Origin: Ottowia thiooxydans_A
Lineage (GTDB): Bacteria > Pseudomonadota > Gammaproteobacteria > Burkholderiales > Burkholderiaceae_C
Reading direction: 5' to 3'
Assembly: GCF_040548795.1 (NCBI RefSeq)
Contig: NZ_JBEPSH010000010.1
Coordinates: 1 to 64,000, forward strand
DNA: 64,000 bases
Shown: positions 51,577 through 61,294 of the stretch, piece after piece
How positions within the stretch are numbered: the first letter of the stretch is position 1
Layout of the letters: each line of letters opens with the position of its first letter
Notes under the pieces: generated by a model
Seen by the model: only the letters and a program-made list of their open reading frames with translations
Databases searched by the model: none
Told to the model about the DNA's origin: nothing
Translations under genes and position numbers: made by a program

Positions 51577-54500
51577 ATGAAATCCGGTTCAACGCGACTT
51601 CGCTCCTTTTTGAGCCCACGCTGGCTCCGTGCGGGTGGGGCCTTGGCCGTGGTGGCCGCAGGACTGGCTCTGGGGGTCGCCGTCTCTCAACAGACGCCCC
51701 CAGTACTGCCCAAAGCGGTCGATCTGAACTCCAGTCCCAACACCGTCATCCAGGAGGTTCCGAATATTGCCTTGGCATTGTCGGTGGAGTTTCCTACGGT
51801 AGGCGCCGCCTACCGAAACTCCACCTACGACCCAGGCACGACTTACCTGGGCTATTGGGACTCCACGGGCTGCTATACCTACAAGGAAACTTCCGACACA
51901 TCCTCTGCCAACCTCAATGGCGAATACTTTGTCCGAAGTGGCACCGTCACCGGGACAGGAAGCAATGCAACCTGTGGCGGCAGCGCCTACAGCGGCAATT
52001 TGCTCAATTACGTGGCGACCTCTGCCATTGACATTCTTCGCCTGGGCTTGACCGGGGGCCACCGGTCAATCGACACCTCTACGCGCACGGTGCTTGAAAG
52101 GGCTTATCTCTATAGTGGCTGGGCACTGAATGATGCGACCTATTTCCCGGCGCGGCAGATCCCCATAGCACTGGTGGGCAAGGTGATGCCCACGGATCCT
52201 ACGCCGCGCAGCGGAGCAGCCTTCGTCTACGCTGGCAGTTGCAAGGACAAATTGTGGTTCGGACGCCAAACGGCCAATGGTGCGAACTGCGACAACCCTT
52301 CCACCTCAGTCACCAACAACGTCGCAGTCGATGTGGCCGTGCCAGACACGACCTGCCAGTGGCCAAATGGAACCGCAGGCTGGTACTGCACCAGCAACGC
52401 AGGCCACGACAACACCAACGGCGTGGGAACCTGTGGTGCTCAGATCACCTCAGGCGGTGGTTCTGGAAAACCACCGAAGAATACCAAGGTCTATCCCTGC
52501 ACGACCAATCTGAAGCACATCCAACAACAGCAAGCGGTCACGACCACCACGTACTACGGCGACCTCAATCCCGAGCGGAACGCCAGCAATGTGCCTCTAC
52601 CCATGTACACGCGCGTCAAGGTGTGCGAGGGTACAGAAACCTCTACTCGCACGGATTTGTGCCAGCGCTACCCTTCGGGCAATTACAAACCAGTTGGTCA
52701 GATCCAGTTGAAGTCGGATGGCGCCAAACTAGCCGTGTTTGGCTACCTCGCTGAAAACGGGAACGGCCGTAATGGCGGCGTTCTGCGCGCACCGATGGAT
52801 TTTCTGGGCCCCACGAAGCTGAGCAACACCGGGACCGTCACAAACAACGCCAACAAGGAATGGGATCTGAGCACAGGGGTGTTCACCACCAACCCACGAA
52901 ATGCCACAGGCTACACCTACAGCGGAGCCATCAACTACATCAACCGGTTTGGAACAACCGGAACTGCCGGTTACTATAAATCCAACGACCCGGTGGGTGA
53001 GCTGTATTACGAAGCACTGCGTTATTTCATGGGCCTAGGTCCTTCGGCAAATGCCGTCTCCACGCCCATGCAAGACGATGGCTACCCTGTCTATACCTCG
53101 TGGACCGACCCCATCTCCAGTTCTTGTCAACGCAAAAATTACGTCCTGACCATCGGTGACGTCAACACGCACTACGACAAGCGCCTGCCCGGGCACCGCA
53201 CTTCCTCCACCACCAGTGTGAATGAATCGAGTACGGATACTTCGCGTGCACTGGAAACACTGACAGGCGGTGGCACCCTGGATACCCCCTACTGGGCCAA
53301 GGTCATCGCTGATTTTGAAACGAATACGGAAAGGGATGTCACCAATTCGCTTGGCGCCACCATCAAGACCATAGGCAATCCCAATCCCAATCCCAATAAT
53401 GACAACCTCAATGGCAAGGGGACGGGATCATCGTCTTCTTCCGCCTATTACTGGTCGGGCGCAGCCTACTGGGCGAACACGCAGCCCATCCGAAACGACA
53501 ACGACGCGCAAGGGAAAAGCAAGAGCAAGGTCCGCGTGAGAACTTTCACCATCGACGTGGACGAAGGCGGGAATGGATCCATCGAAGACACTAACCCGCG
53601 CGGCATCAAGCCCAGGCGCAGCAGCTTCTATCTCGCGGGTAAGTACGGCTGGTTTGAAAACACAGATGGTGCGGGACAAACACTCAAACCTGTGAACAAC
53701 CCTTCAGGGGTGAGCGTGGCCCTGGACGGGCACCCGTTTCGCAACATGCTTACCGGAGCTGAGGACAATTCTCGTTGGGAATATTCAGCCATCCCCAACA
53801 CGCCCAATGGGTACGTAATCGCCAGCCGGGCGCAGCAGTTGCTGGACGGAATCAAGAGATTCTTCGATATTCCCATCGACACCATAGGCACGCCTACGGT
53901 CACCGCCTTGAGTTCATTGCGGTTTAGCTCGACCTCTCCTGACGGAGACACCTTCTTGCCCCAGTTCAATGCCAAGACCTGGGCCGGCAATCTTCTCAAA
54001 GCCAGGGTCAGCTTCGATACGACCACTGCGCAGGTTCAGGTAGTCTCCACCACCTGGGACGCAGGAAAAATTCTGACGGACGCCTCAGTGGCAGCGACAG
54101 TGCCTGCAGACAGTCCCATGGTATTGCCCGCCAATCGCAAAATTTTCACTTTCTCGCGCGATGCGGGCAAGGTGGGCGGTCAAGCCTTTACTGTGACGAA
54201 CAAGGGCAATCTGGATACGGCCGTCATGACCGCCTTGCAAACCAAGCCGACCACCGCGCCGGGGGCACTTTCTGCGTCGGACATGGCCGACGCGCACATC
54301 AATTGGCTCCGCGGCGTGCGCACCAATGAGGTTTCAAGCACGTCCGGCACAGGTTATCTGCGCTTGCGTTACTCCGTGCTCGGCGACATCATCAATTCCG
54401 GCACCATCTACAAAAAAGAGGCTGACCCGCAAGTCACGGGCGTGGGTTACGGTGCTTTTGCCAACACCCATAAGACTCGAACAGCGGTGGTCTATGTGGG

Positions 54501-55956
54501 AGCCAACGATGGCATGCTGCACGCCTTTTCTGCCGACACCGGAAAAGAGCTGTTTGCCTACATTCCGCGCGCAGTGGCGCCCTATATCAATACATTGGCC
54601 GATCCCTACTATGTGCACCGGCCATTCGTCGATGCCGTCCCCGCCGTCGGTGAAGCGCAGGTGTCCGATAGCGACGGAAATGCAAACTGGAAAACTCTGC
54701 TGGTCTCAGGCATGGGCGGTGGCGCCCAGGGTGTGTTCGCATTGGATGTCACCAACCCCGACAGCTTCGATGCCAGCAAGGTGATGTTCGAGTTCACCGA
54801 CAGCGATGACCCTGACATGGGCAATGTGGTGACCCCTCCAAAGCTGGTAAAAGTCAGGATGGCAGGTACTGGAGCCCCCGTATACAAATGGTTCGTGGCG
54901 GTCAGTAGCGGCTACAACAACTATCAGGCTGACGGCCATGCCAGCGCCGACGGCGCACAAGCCCTGTTTCTGCTTAGCGTGGACAAATCAGCCAGCGATG
55001 CCTGGACGCTGGGAACCAACTACTTCAAGATGAAGGTCGCCGTGCCTGCAGCCGACAACACCAAAACCGCGGCCTTGGCAAACCCTGGTTTTGCCAAGGG
55101 CTTGGAAGGTGATGCCATCATTTTCTATGCAGGTGACACCCAGGGTAATCTTTGGAAGTTTGACCTTCAGCTCGGCCTGAGTGCTGACAATGCCGAGGCG
55201 GCGCTGCAGAAGGCGGGCGGTCAACCCATACCCATGGCGATCTTGCAGGATTCTGACGGCAGGCGCCGCCCTGTGACTACGGCGCCTATGGTGGCTCCGG
55301 GTCTGTCCTATGGCTTTATGGTGATCGCAGGAACGGGCAAGTACATTGAACGAACCGACTCTACAGACACCACCGTTCAGGCGATCTATGGCGTCTGGGA
55401 CAACCTCTCCACGACTGCGACGGACTACCAGATCGGCACTTCCAAGCTCTTCCAGCGAAGCTTGAACACAAGCACCGGGCTGCTGGACGGAGCAGCAACC
55501 TTCAACTATGGTGTCGGTACCGGTACAGGTGCCAACCGGACCTACCGCGGTTGGTACTTCGAACTTCCTGCGGCTGGAGAGCGCGTTTCCGTAGACGGAG
55601 ACAACCGGTTTGGGTATTCGGCCATCAACTCGATGATTCCGCCGCCCGACTGCAACGTGATTGGAACCAGTCGCTCCATCACGGCGGACAATATCTACGG
55701 CTCGTCCGTAGGGGCAGCGGTGGAAATCACCTCTGGTTTCCTGGGGCAGCCGCACATTGTCTTGCTGGACGATTCGGCAGGCGTTTACTCGTACACTGCG
55801 CGCTCGGCGGTAGGCCGCCGCGACCTTGTCATCAAGTCTGCCCCCATCAGCTCTACCAGCGAAGCCAAGCCCAGAGTGGTTCAAGGCAGCACGGTGGCCG
55901 TCAAGGTCCCGGCAGGCCGGGTGGGCTGGCGAGAAATCAAGGATTTCGAGGATTAA
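51577..55956 (+). CDS. pilY1: Type IV pilus tip adhesin/assembly protein PilY1
   Basis: This 1459-residue secreted protein has an N-terminal signal-like hydrophobic segment (AGGALAVVAAGLALGVAVS) and a large Thr/Ser/Asn-rich N-terminal half without a recognisable von Willebrand domain. The C-terminal third is a PilC/PilY1 beta-propeller (VVYVGANDGMLHAFSADTG ... TLLVSGMGGGAQGVFALDVT ... VMFEFTDSDDPDMGN ... FYAGDTQGNLWKFDLQ). An Asp-rich loop, DVDEGGNGSIED near residue 660, could bind calcium. PilY1 sits at the pilus tip, aids extension and surface sensing. ATG at 51577 has AAGGA 7 bp upstream and is preferred to an ATG 7 codons earlier. Confidence 0.93.
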   Translation: MKSGSTRLRSFLSPRWLRAGGALAVVAAGLALGVAVSQQTPPVLPKAVDLNSSPNTVIQEVPNIALALSVEFPTVGAAYRNSTYDPGTTYLGYWDSTGCYTYKETSDTSSANLNGEYFVRSGTVTGTGSNATCGGSAYSGNLLNYVATSAIDILRLGLTGGHRSIDTSTRTVLERAYLYSGWALNDATYFPARQIPIALVGKVMPTDPTPRSGAAFVYAGSCKDKLWFGRQTANGANCDNPSTSVTNNVAVDVAVPDTTCQWPNGTAGWYCTSNAGHDNTNGVGTCGAQITSGGGSGKPPKNTKVYPCTTNLKHIQQQQAVTTTTYYGDLNPERNASNVPLPMYTRVKVCEGTETSTRTDLCQRYPSGNYKPVGQIQLKSDGAKLAVFGYLAENGNGRNGGVLRAPMDFLGPTKLSNTGTVTNNANKEWDLSTGVFTTNPRNATGYTYSGAINYINRFGTTGTAGYYKSNDPVGELYYEALRYFMGLGPSANAVSTPMQDDGYPVYTSWTDPISSSCQRKNYVLTIGDVNTHYDKRLPGHRTSSTTSVNESSTDTSRALETLTGGGTLDTPYWAKVIADFETNTERDVTNSLGATIKTIGNPNPNPNNDNLNGKGTGSSSSSAYYWSGAAYWANTQPIRNDNDAQGKSKSKVRVRTFTIDVDEGGNGSIEDTNPRGIKPRRSSFYLAGKYGWFENTDGAGQTLKPVNNPSGVSVALDGHPFRNMLTGAEDNSRWEYSAIPNTPNGYVIASRAQQLLDGIKRFFDIPIDTIGTPTVTALSSLRFSSTSPDGDTFLPQFNAKTWAGNLLKARVSFDTTTAQVQVVSTTWDAGKILTDASVAATVPADSPMVLPANRKIFTFSRDAGKVGGQAFTVTNKGNLDTAVMTALQTKPTTAPGALSASDMADAHINWLRGVRTNEVSSTSGTGYLRLRYSVLGDIINSGTIYKKEADPQVTGVGYGAFANTHKTRTAVVYVGANDGMLHAFSADTGKELFAYIPRAVAPYINTLADPYYVHRPFVDAVPAVGEAQVSDSDGNANWKTLLVSGMGGGAQGVFALDVTNPDSFDASKVMFEFTDSDDPDMGNVVTPPKLVKVRMAGTGAPVYKWFVAVSSGYNNYQADGHASADGAQALFLLSVDKSASDAWTLGTNYFKMKVAVPAADNTKTAALANPGFAKGLEGDAIIFYAGDTQGNLWKFDLQLGLSADNAEAALQKAGGQPIPMAILQDSDGRRRPVTTAPMVAPGLSYGFMVIAGTGKYIERTDSTDTTVQAIYGVWDNLSTTATDYQIGTSKLFQRSLNTSTGLLDGAATFNYGVGTGTGANRTYRGWYFELPAAGERVSVDGDNRFGYSAINSMIPPPDCNVIGTSRSITADNIYGSSVGAAVEITSGFLGQPHIVLLDDSAGVYSYTARSAVGRRDLVIKSAPISSTSEAKPRVVQGSTVAVKVPAGRVGWREIKDFED

Positions 55957-55971
55957 AGCGCAGTGATCTTC

Positions 55972-56439
55972 ATGAAAAACACCCCCCTTAAACAGCACGG
56001 CTTTACGCTGATCGAGGTCATGATCGTCGTGGCCGTGATCGGGGTACTGGCCGCCATTGCCTACCCTTCTTACATAGATCAAATTGCCAAGGGCAAGCGA
56101 ACCGAATGCCGTGCTGGCGCCATGCAGGCCATGCAGCAACAGGAGCGCTACTTTTCGCAGATGAATAGGTATATTGAGGTGGCTAGCGATGCGACCAACC
56201 CTGCCGTTAAAGTATTTTCAGGTGACAACCTGAATGCCAGTGCGTGCACGATTTCTTCAGACCTTTGCGAGGACGACGCGGCAGGAAACGCACGCACGGC
56301 GGCACAATGTATTGAAGTGCGTGCCACCATTCGCGGCACTGACCCCAAGAAGATCAGCTACCTCTATCTAACCAGCGAAGGGCAGCGAGGCTGTAAGGTA
56401 GGCAGTGCCCGCACCACAACCGAGAAGGCTTGCTGGTAA
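55972..56439 (+). CDS. pilE: Type IV pilin PilE-like
   Basis: This 155-residue pilin has the signal KQHGFTLIEVMIVVAVIGVLAAIAYPSY, which is the complete classical N-terminal helix with Glu5. The globular part is of the minor pilin PilE type seen after pilY1 (GKRTECRAGAMQAMQQQERYF ... YLTSEGQRGCKVG), with Cys residues towards the C-terminus (RGCKVG; KACW). It could be a minor pilin that seeds the fibre. Start at 55972 (MKNTPLK) is preferred. It overlaps fimT by one base. Confidence 0.9.
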   Translation: MKNTPLKQHGFTLIEVMIVVAVIGVLAAIAYPSYIDQIAKGKRTECRAGAMQAMQQQERYFSQMNRYIEVASDATNPAVKVFSGDNLNASACTISSDLCEDDAAGNARTAAQCIEVRATIRGTDPKKISYLYLTSEGQRGCKVGSARTTTEKACW

Positions 56440-56996
56440 TGACGCTGCCTTCGTCATCGCGGCAACCCCGTGGGTTCACGGTGATCGAGCTTCTCGTGGT
56501 GGTGGCCCTGGTCGCCGTTCTGGCCGTGTTGGCGACACCCAGCCTTCGTTCGTTTGCAGCCAATCAAGCGCTGTCTTCCACAGTGTCTGATTTACTCTCC
56601 GCCACCATGACTGCCCGCGCCACAGCCATCAGCCGCAACCGGCAGACCATCGTCGAGCCCATGGACACCACAGTGGGTTGGGCTTCAGGCTGGCGCGTGT
56701 ACGTGGATACCGATGGCAGCGGAGATTTCGACGCCACCAAGGACGAGCAGGTTTCAGAGAGCAGCGCGCTCCCCCAAGGCATCGTGCTGTCTTCAGACAC
56801 GAGCAATTGCACACCACGTGATTACTTTGCCTATCGCGCAGACGGATTTCTCAAACAGGATTCGTCTGCTGGGATTGGCAATGGCGGTATTCGATTCCAG
56901 TCGGAGGTGACCGCCCGTGAACGCTGCGTCGTCATCAACAAGATCGGCCGCGCACGGATTTGCGGCGCCGGCATGGATGCCTGCTCAACGATCTGA
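56439..56996 (+). CDS. fimT: GspH/FimT-family minor pseudopilin
   Basis: This 185-residue pseudopilin has the signal PRGFTVIELLVVVALVAVLA and the GspH/FimT domain (SLRSFAANQALSSTVSDLLSATMTARATAISRNRQTIV). ATG at 56439 overlaps the pilE stop as TAATG. FimT and PilE-type minor pilins complete the operon. FimT of some bacteria binds extracellular DNA for uptake; whether this one does is not shown. It ends 57 bp before prfA. Confidence 0.88.
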   Translation: MTLPSSSRQPRGFTVIELLVVVALVAVLAVLATPSLRSFAANQALSSTVSDLLSATMTARATAISRNRQTIVEPMDTTVGWASGWRVYVDTDGSGDFDATKDEQVSESSALPQGIVLSSDTSNCTPRDYFAYRADGFLKQDSSAGIGNGGIRFQSEVTARERCVVINKIGRARICGAGMDACSTI

Positions 56997-57053
56997 CGCC
57001 GAACACGGCGTGGTGGTGAGATAGCCTTGTAAACCAGCGACAATGTCGCCTCC

Positions 57054-58136
57054 ATGCAAGTTTTCGTCCGCCAACAACTCAGCCGCTACGCCGAACGCCT
57101 CTCGGAACTCGACTTCCTGCTTTCCCGGCAGGACATCATGTCGGACATGCCGGCATTTCTCAAGCTCTCGCGTGAGCATACCGATGTATCGGCACTGGCC
57201 AGCCGCTGGCAGCGCTACCAGCAAAGAGAAGCTGATCTGGCCTCGGCCCGCGAAATGCTGGCTGATCCTGACATGGCAGAAATGGCGCAGGAAGAAATCG
57301 CCACTTGCGAAGCTGAAATGCTGGAACTGGACGCGGAACTGCAGCGCATGCTGCTGCCCAAGGACCCGCAAGATGCCCGCAATGCCTTCATAGAAGTCCG
57401 TGCCGGTACCGGCGGAGACGAATCAGCTCTGTTCGCCGGTGATCTGGCGCGCATGTATACCCGCTATGCAGAACGCCAAGGCTGGCGCTGCGAGATCATG
57501 AGCGAGTCGCCTAGCGAAATTGGCGGCTACAAGGAAATCGTGATCAAGATCGAGGGCGATGGCGCTTATGGTCAGCTGCGCTTTGAGTCTGGCGGGCACC
57601 GGGTGCAACGGGTGCCCGTCACCGAGACCCAGGGCCGCATTCACACCAGCGCGGCCACGGTGGCAGTGATGCCGGAACCCGACGAAGCCGAAGCGATCAC
57701 GCTCAACCCTGCCGATTTGCGCATAGACACCTTCCGTGCGTCCGGCGCCGGCGGCCAGCACATCAACAAAACCGATTCTGCCGTGCGCGTGGTGCATTTG
57801 CCGACCGGCATCGTGGCGGAATGCCAGGACGGGCGCAGCCAGCACGCCAACAAGGCCAAGGCTTTGCAAGTGCTGCAAGCCCGGATCCAGGAGAAAGAAC
57901 GCAGCGAGCGTGCCGCCAAGGAAGCCGCGACGCGCAAGGGACTGATTGGCTCAGGCGATCGCAGCGACCGCATACGCACCTACAATTTCCCGCAGGGACG
58001 GCTCACCGACCACCGGATCAACCTCACGCTGTACAAGCTTTCCTACATCATGGAAGGCGACCTGACCGAAGTGATCGGCGCACTGCGCGCTGAGCGGGAA
58101 GCCGAACAAATGGCAGAGCTGGAAGTCAACACCTGA
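57054..58136 (+). CDS. prfA: Peptide chain release factor 1
   Basis: This 360-residue class I release factor ends translation at UAA and UAG. The peptidyl-tRNA hydrolysis motif GGQ is at about residues 232-234 (RASGAGGQHINKTDSAV). The codon-recognition tripeptide PVT is at about 188-190 (HRVQRVPVTETQGRIH). Length matches E. coli RF1. The GGQ Gln is the target of the methyltransferase encoded two genes downstream, so the pair forms a functional unit. Confidence 0.97.
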   Translation: MQVFVRQQLSRYAERLSELDFLLSRQDIMSDMPAFLKLSREHTDVSALASRWQRYQQREADLASAREMLADPDMAEMAQEEIATCEAEMLELDAELQRMLLPKDPQDARNAFIEVRAGTGGDESALFAGDLARMYTRYAERQGWRCEIMSESPSEIGGYKEIVIKIEGDGAYGQLRFESGGHRVQRVPVTETQGRIHTSAATVAVMPEPDEAEAITLNPADLRIDTFRASGAGGQHINKTDSAVRVVHLPTGIVAECQDGRSQHANKAKALQVLQARIQEKERSERAAKEAATRKGLIGSGDRSDRIRTYNFPQGRLTDHRINLTLYKLSYIMEGDLTEVIGALRAEREAEQMAELEVNT

Positions 58137-58152
58137 ACGAAGGGGCATTTCT

Positions 58153-58518
58153 ATGCAACAACCCAAAGTACCGTTGGCCATTTTGTGCTGCACCGCGCTG
58201 GCGCTGGCCGGATGCAGCGGCGGCACGCCGTGGGGCGCCACGCCGCAGAACATACCTTTGCCGCGCCTTGAAAACATCCCCGCCACGCTGGATGCGGGCT
58301 CCACCGCAGGCTCTCAGCGGCTGGCCGATCGCGTTCGCGCCACTCTGACGGCCGAGCCTCGCCTGGCGGGCTCCAACCTGCGCGTGGAAGGCCTGGAAGG
58401 CGGCGTCGTAGTGCTGAGCGGCTCTGTGCCTTCCGCAGCCGACCGAGACCTTGCCCGGCAGACGGTGCAGAAAGTCCCTGGTGTGCGGGACGTCGTGGAC
58501 CGCATGGCCAACCCTTGA
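58153..58518 (+). CDS. BON-domain lipoprotein
   Basis: This 121-residue lipoprotein has a lipobox LALAGC (Cys 21) and one BON domain (QRLADRVRATLTAEPRLAGSNLRV ... VVLSGSVPSAADRDLARQTVQKVPGVRDVVDRM). BON domains bind membranes or stabilise the outer membrane, as in OsmY and DolP. It lies between prfA and prmC. The prmC start TTG overlaps its stop, so translation is coupled. Confidence 0.88.
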   Translation: MQQPKVPLAILCCTALALAGCSGGTPWGATPQNIPLPRLENIPATLDAGSTAGSQRLADRVRATLTAEPRLAGSNLRVEGLEGGVVVLSGSVPSAADRDLARQTVQKVPGVRDVVDRMANP

Positions 58519-59411
58519 CCACACAGCCACTCGCACAGAAACTGGCTCAGGCACTGGCGCATGCGCAGGACCTCGGCGTCGCGCGCGAGGACGCACGGAT
58601 ATTGATGCTGCATTCCCTGGGGCGTCCGCTCCATGAGCGCGCGTGGCTGGTAGCCCACGACACGGACACCTTGCCCCCGGAGACTCTGGCCCAATTCAAA
58701 GCCTTGCTGGTCCGCAGGATCAATGGCGAACCAGTGGCCTACCTCACAGGCCGCAAACCCTTCTACGGTCTCGAGCTGGCCATAGACTCGCGCGTGCTGG
58801 ACCCCCGCGATGACACCGAAACCTTGATAGATTGGGCGCTCTCTCTTTGCGCCCATCCTGCTGGCCCGGCACCCTTGCGGCTGCTCGATCTGGGTACGGG
58901 CAGTGGAGCGATCGCGTTGGCGCTTCGCAGCCAGCTTCCAGAAGCGGAGATCACTGCCATAGACCAAAGTGAAGACGCGCTTGCCGTGGCCTCGGAAAAT
59001 GCCCATCGCTTGCGCCTGCCGGTTCGATTTCTGGCCGGTAGTTGGTTCGCCCCAGTGGCGGGCGAACGGTTCAATCTGATTCTGAGCAACCCGCCCTACA
59101 TCTCAGAGAACGACCCGCATCTACAAGCCTTGCAGCACGAACCCAGAGAAGCCCTGGTCAGTGGATCAGACGGACTGGACGATATCCGGCACTTGGTGGC
59201 CCACGCGGCATCGCACCTGGTCCCTGGTGGCTGGCTTCTGATGGAACATGGCTGGGATCAGGCTGTCGCAGTGCGCGCCTTGCTGATGGACGCCGGTTTC
59301 GAACACGTGCAGTCACGCAAAGACCTTGCAGGCACCGAGCGCTGCACTGGTGGGTGCATGAGTAGTGCCGGAAACGCTCCCGCTGAATTCAGCTCTGCCA
59401 CGCCACGCTGA
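58515..59411 (+). CDS. prmC: Peptide chain release factor N5-glutamine methyltransferase
   Basis: This 298-residue enzyme methylates the GGQ glutamine of release factors. It has the N-terminal helical domain (LGVAREDARILMLHSLGRPLHERAWL), the RPFYG-like segment TGRKPFYGLELAID, SAM motif LLDLGTGSGAIALAL and the catalytic NPPY at 192-195. The start is TTG at 58515, chosen by overlap and position. The C-terminal 15 residues beyond the family end look unstructured. Confidence 0.95.
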   Translation: MTTQPLAQKLAQALAHAQDLGVAREDARILMLHSLGRPLHERAWLVAHDTDTLPPETLAQFKALLVRRINGEPVAYLTGRKPFYGLELAIDSRVLDPRDDTETLIDWALSLCAHPAGPAPLRLLDLGTGSGAIALALRSQLPEAEITAIDQSEDALAVASENAHRLRLPVRFLAGSWFAPVAGERFNLILSNPPYISENDPHLQALQHEPREALVSGSDGLDDIRHLVAHAASHLVPGGWLLMEHGWDQAVAVRALLMDAGFEHVQSRKDLAGTERCTGGCMSSAGNAPAEFSSATPR

Positions 59412-59441
59412 CCGCCCGCATTCAAGGCAAAATAGGCTCCC

Positions 59442-60386
59442 ATGAATGTCCCTCCGCTTCTGGATGCCCGAGGTCTCGTCAAGCGCTACGGCGAAAACCG
59501 CGTAGTCGATGGCGTTGATCTTTCCATCGCGCCCGGCGAGTGCCTGGGTGTGATCGGGCCCAACGGCGCGGGCAAGACGACCACCATTCGCATGTGCCTG
59601 GGTCTGACGGGAGTGGATGAAGGCCAACTCCATTACTTCACCCAGGCTGATGGCTCCTCCTGGGCCATGCCCCAGGACGCGCTTGCCATCAAGGCCAGGC
59701 TGGGCGTGGTGAGTCAGTTCGACTCCCTTGACCCTGATTTCACATGTGCTGAGAACCTGTTTGTCTTTGGCCGCTATTTTGGCCTGGGGCGCGCGGCGCT
59801 GGCTGAGCGCGTACCGCAACTGCTTGATTTCGCGGCTCTGAGGCACAAAGCGAATGCCAAGCCGGGTGAGCTCTCTGGCGGCATGAAGCGGCGCCTGTCT
59901 TTGGCGCGGGCGCTCATCAACAACCCAGACCTGCTTTTGCTGGATGAGCCCACCACGGGGTTGGACCCGCAGGCGCGCCATTTGATGTGGGAGCGGCTGC
60001 AGATGCTGCTGCAAAGTGGCAAATCCATTCTGCTGACCACGCATTTCATGGATGAGGCCGAACGGCTGTGCCACCGCCTGCTGGTGCTGGACCATGGCCG
60101 CAAGATTGCCGAAGGCCGGCCAAGAGAGCTCATTGCGGAACACCTTGAGCCCGAGGTCGTCGAGGTTTACGGCCAAGGCGCCCTGGAGCTTGCCGGATCG
60201 CCCCTGGCGCAGCACGCTGCGCGCATGGAGCGAAGCGGCGAGACACTTTTTTTCTACACCCATCATGCGCGGCCCCTGATTCAGGCGCTTGAGGCCTATC
60301 CCCAGTTACGCACGCTGCACAGGCCCGCGAATCTGGAAGATCTGTTTCTCAAGTTGACTGGCCGCCAGATCCGGGAGGACGGTTGA
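59442..60386 (+). CDS. nodI: NodI-type ABC transporter ATPase
   Basis: This 314-residue ATPase resembles NodI of rhizobia and related betaproteobacterial exporters. It shows Walker A GPNGAGKTTTIRMCLGL, signature LSGGMKRRLSLARALI, and Walker B LLLLDEPTTGLDPQARH. A C-terminal segment (EVVEVYGQGALELAGSPL ... NLEDLFLKLTGRQIREDG) is typical of the NodI/DrrA subfamily. The overlapping permease gene encodes its partner. The exported molecule is unknown; a role in nodulation is not implied by the name. Confidence 0.9.
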   Translation: MNVPPLLDARGLVKRYGENRVVDGVDLSIAPGECLGVIGPNGAGKTTTIRMCLGLTGVDEGQLHYFTQADGSSWAMPQDALAIKARLGVVSQFDSLDPDFTCAENLFVFGRYFGLGRAALAERVPQLLDFAALRHKANAKPGELSGGMKRRLSLARALINNPDLLLLDEPTTGLDPQARHLMWERLQMLLQSGKSILLTTHFMDEAERLCHRLLVLDHGRKIAEGRPRELIAEHLEPEVVEVYGQGALELAGSPLAQHAARMERSGETLFFYTHHARPLIQALEAYPQLRTLHRPANLEDLFLKLTGRQIREDG

Positions 60387-61186
60387 GCAACGAAACTTCC
60401 CCCTGGGCCCCGCCGCGCCTGAGCATGCGCTGGTGGCCGATTTTTCTGCGCAACCTCCTGGTATGGCGCAAGCTGGCCGTGCCCAGCCTGCTGGCCAACA
60501 TTGCCGAACCGCTGATCTGGCTGGTCGCCTTCGGCTACGGCCTGGGCGCCCTGGTGGGCCAGGTGGAGATTCAAGGGCGCCAGGTGCCCTACATCCTGTT
60601 TCTGGCCAGCGGCTCCATCTGCATGAGCGCCATGAACGCGGCCAGTTTTGAGGCGCTGTATTCGGCCTTTTCTCGAATGCACGTTCAAAAAACATGGGAC
60701 GGCATCCTGAATGCCCCCGTGAGGCTGGACGACATTGTGCTGGCCGAGATGCTGTGGGCCGGTTTCAAGGCGCTGTTTTCCGTCACGGCCATTTTGTGCG
60801 TGATGTTCGCGCTCTCCATCAGCCACAGCCCCAAGCTGTTGATTGCGTGGCCCGTATTGCTCGGCGTCGGCATCACCTTCAGCTGCATTGCCTTGATTTT
60901 CAATGCACTGGCCAAAGGCTACGACTTCTTCACCTATTACTTCACGCTGGGACTGTCGCCGATGATGTTCCTGTCCGGGGTGTTCTTTCCGCGTGAACAG
61001 TTGCCTGGATTCATACGGGCTATTGCAGACTGGTTGCCGCTTTCGGCAGCCATTGATCTGGTGCGTCCGCTGTTTCTGGACCAATGGCCTGAGAACCCCT
61101 GGCGCCATGCCGCTGTCCTGATCGTCTACACCGTCTCGGCGTTCTGGATTGCACTGGCACTGACCCGCAAACGCTTCAAAGGCTAG
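60383..61186 (+). CDS. nodJ: NodJ-type ABC transporter permease
   Basis: This 267-residue ABC-2 permease has six hydrophobic helices and the NodJ-like start RWWPIFLRNLLVWRKLAVPSL. The middle SGSICMSAMNAASFEALYSAF and C-terminal LSPMMFLSGVFFPREQLPGFI motifs match NodJ. The start is a TTG that overlaps the ATPase stop codon. It forms an exporter with the ATPase. Confidence 0.9.
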   Translation: MSNETSPWAPPRLSMRWWPIFLRNLLVWRKLAVPSLLANIAEPLIWLVAFGYGLGALVGQVEIQGRQVPYILFLASGSICMSAMNAASFEALYSAFSRMHVQKTWDGILNAPVRLDDIVLAEMLWAGFKALFSVTAILCVMFALSISHSPKLLIAWPVLLGVGITFSCIALIFNALAKGYDFFTYYFTLGLSPMMFLSGVFFPREQLPGFIRAIADWLPLSAAIDLVRPLFLDQWPENPWRHAAVLIVYTVSAFWIALALTRKRFKG

Positions 61187-61294
61187 CCTGCGCTTCAGAA
61201 GGATCGTCTTCTGTCGCGCAAACCTCCAGGGACACACTGCCGCTGACTGCGTCAGATTTGCTGGAAACGCCTTGTTAACCAGGGCGCGTTCACA

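Noticed and set aside
54988..56139. Minus-strand open frame of 383 codons across pilY1 and pilE
   Set aside because: Antisense shadow; the pilin signal and propeller motifs are on the plus strand.
59442..61186. Nodulation function for the NodIJ-like exporter
   Set aside because: No nodulation genes are near; NodIJ homologues are common in free-living betaproteobacteria and export unknown substrates.
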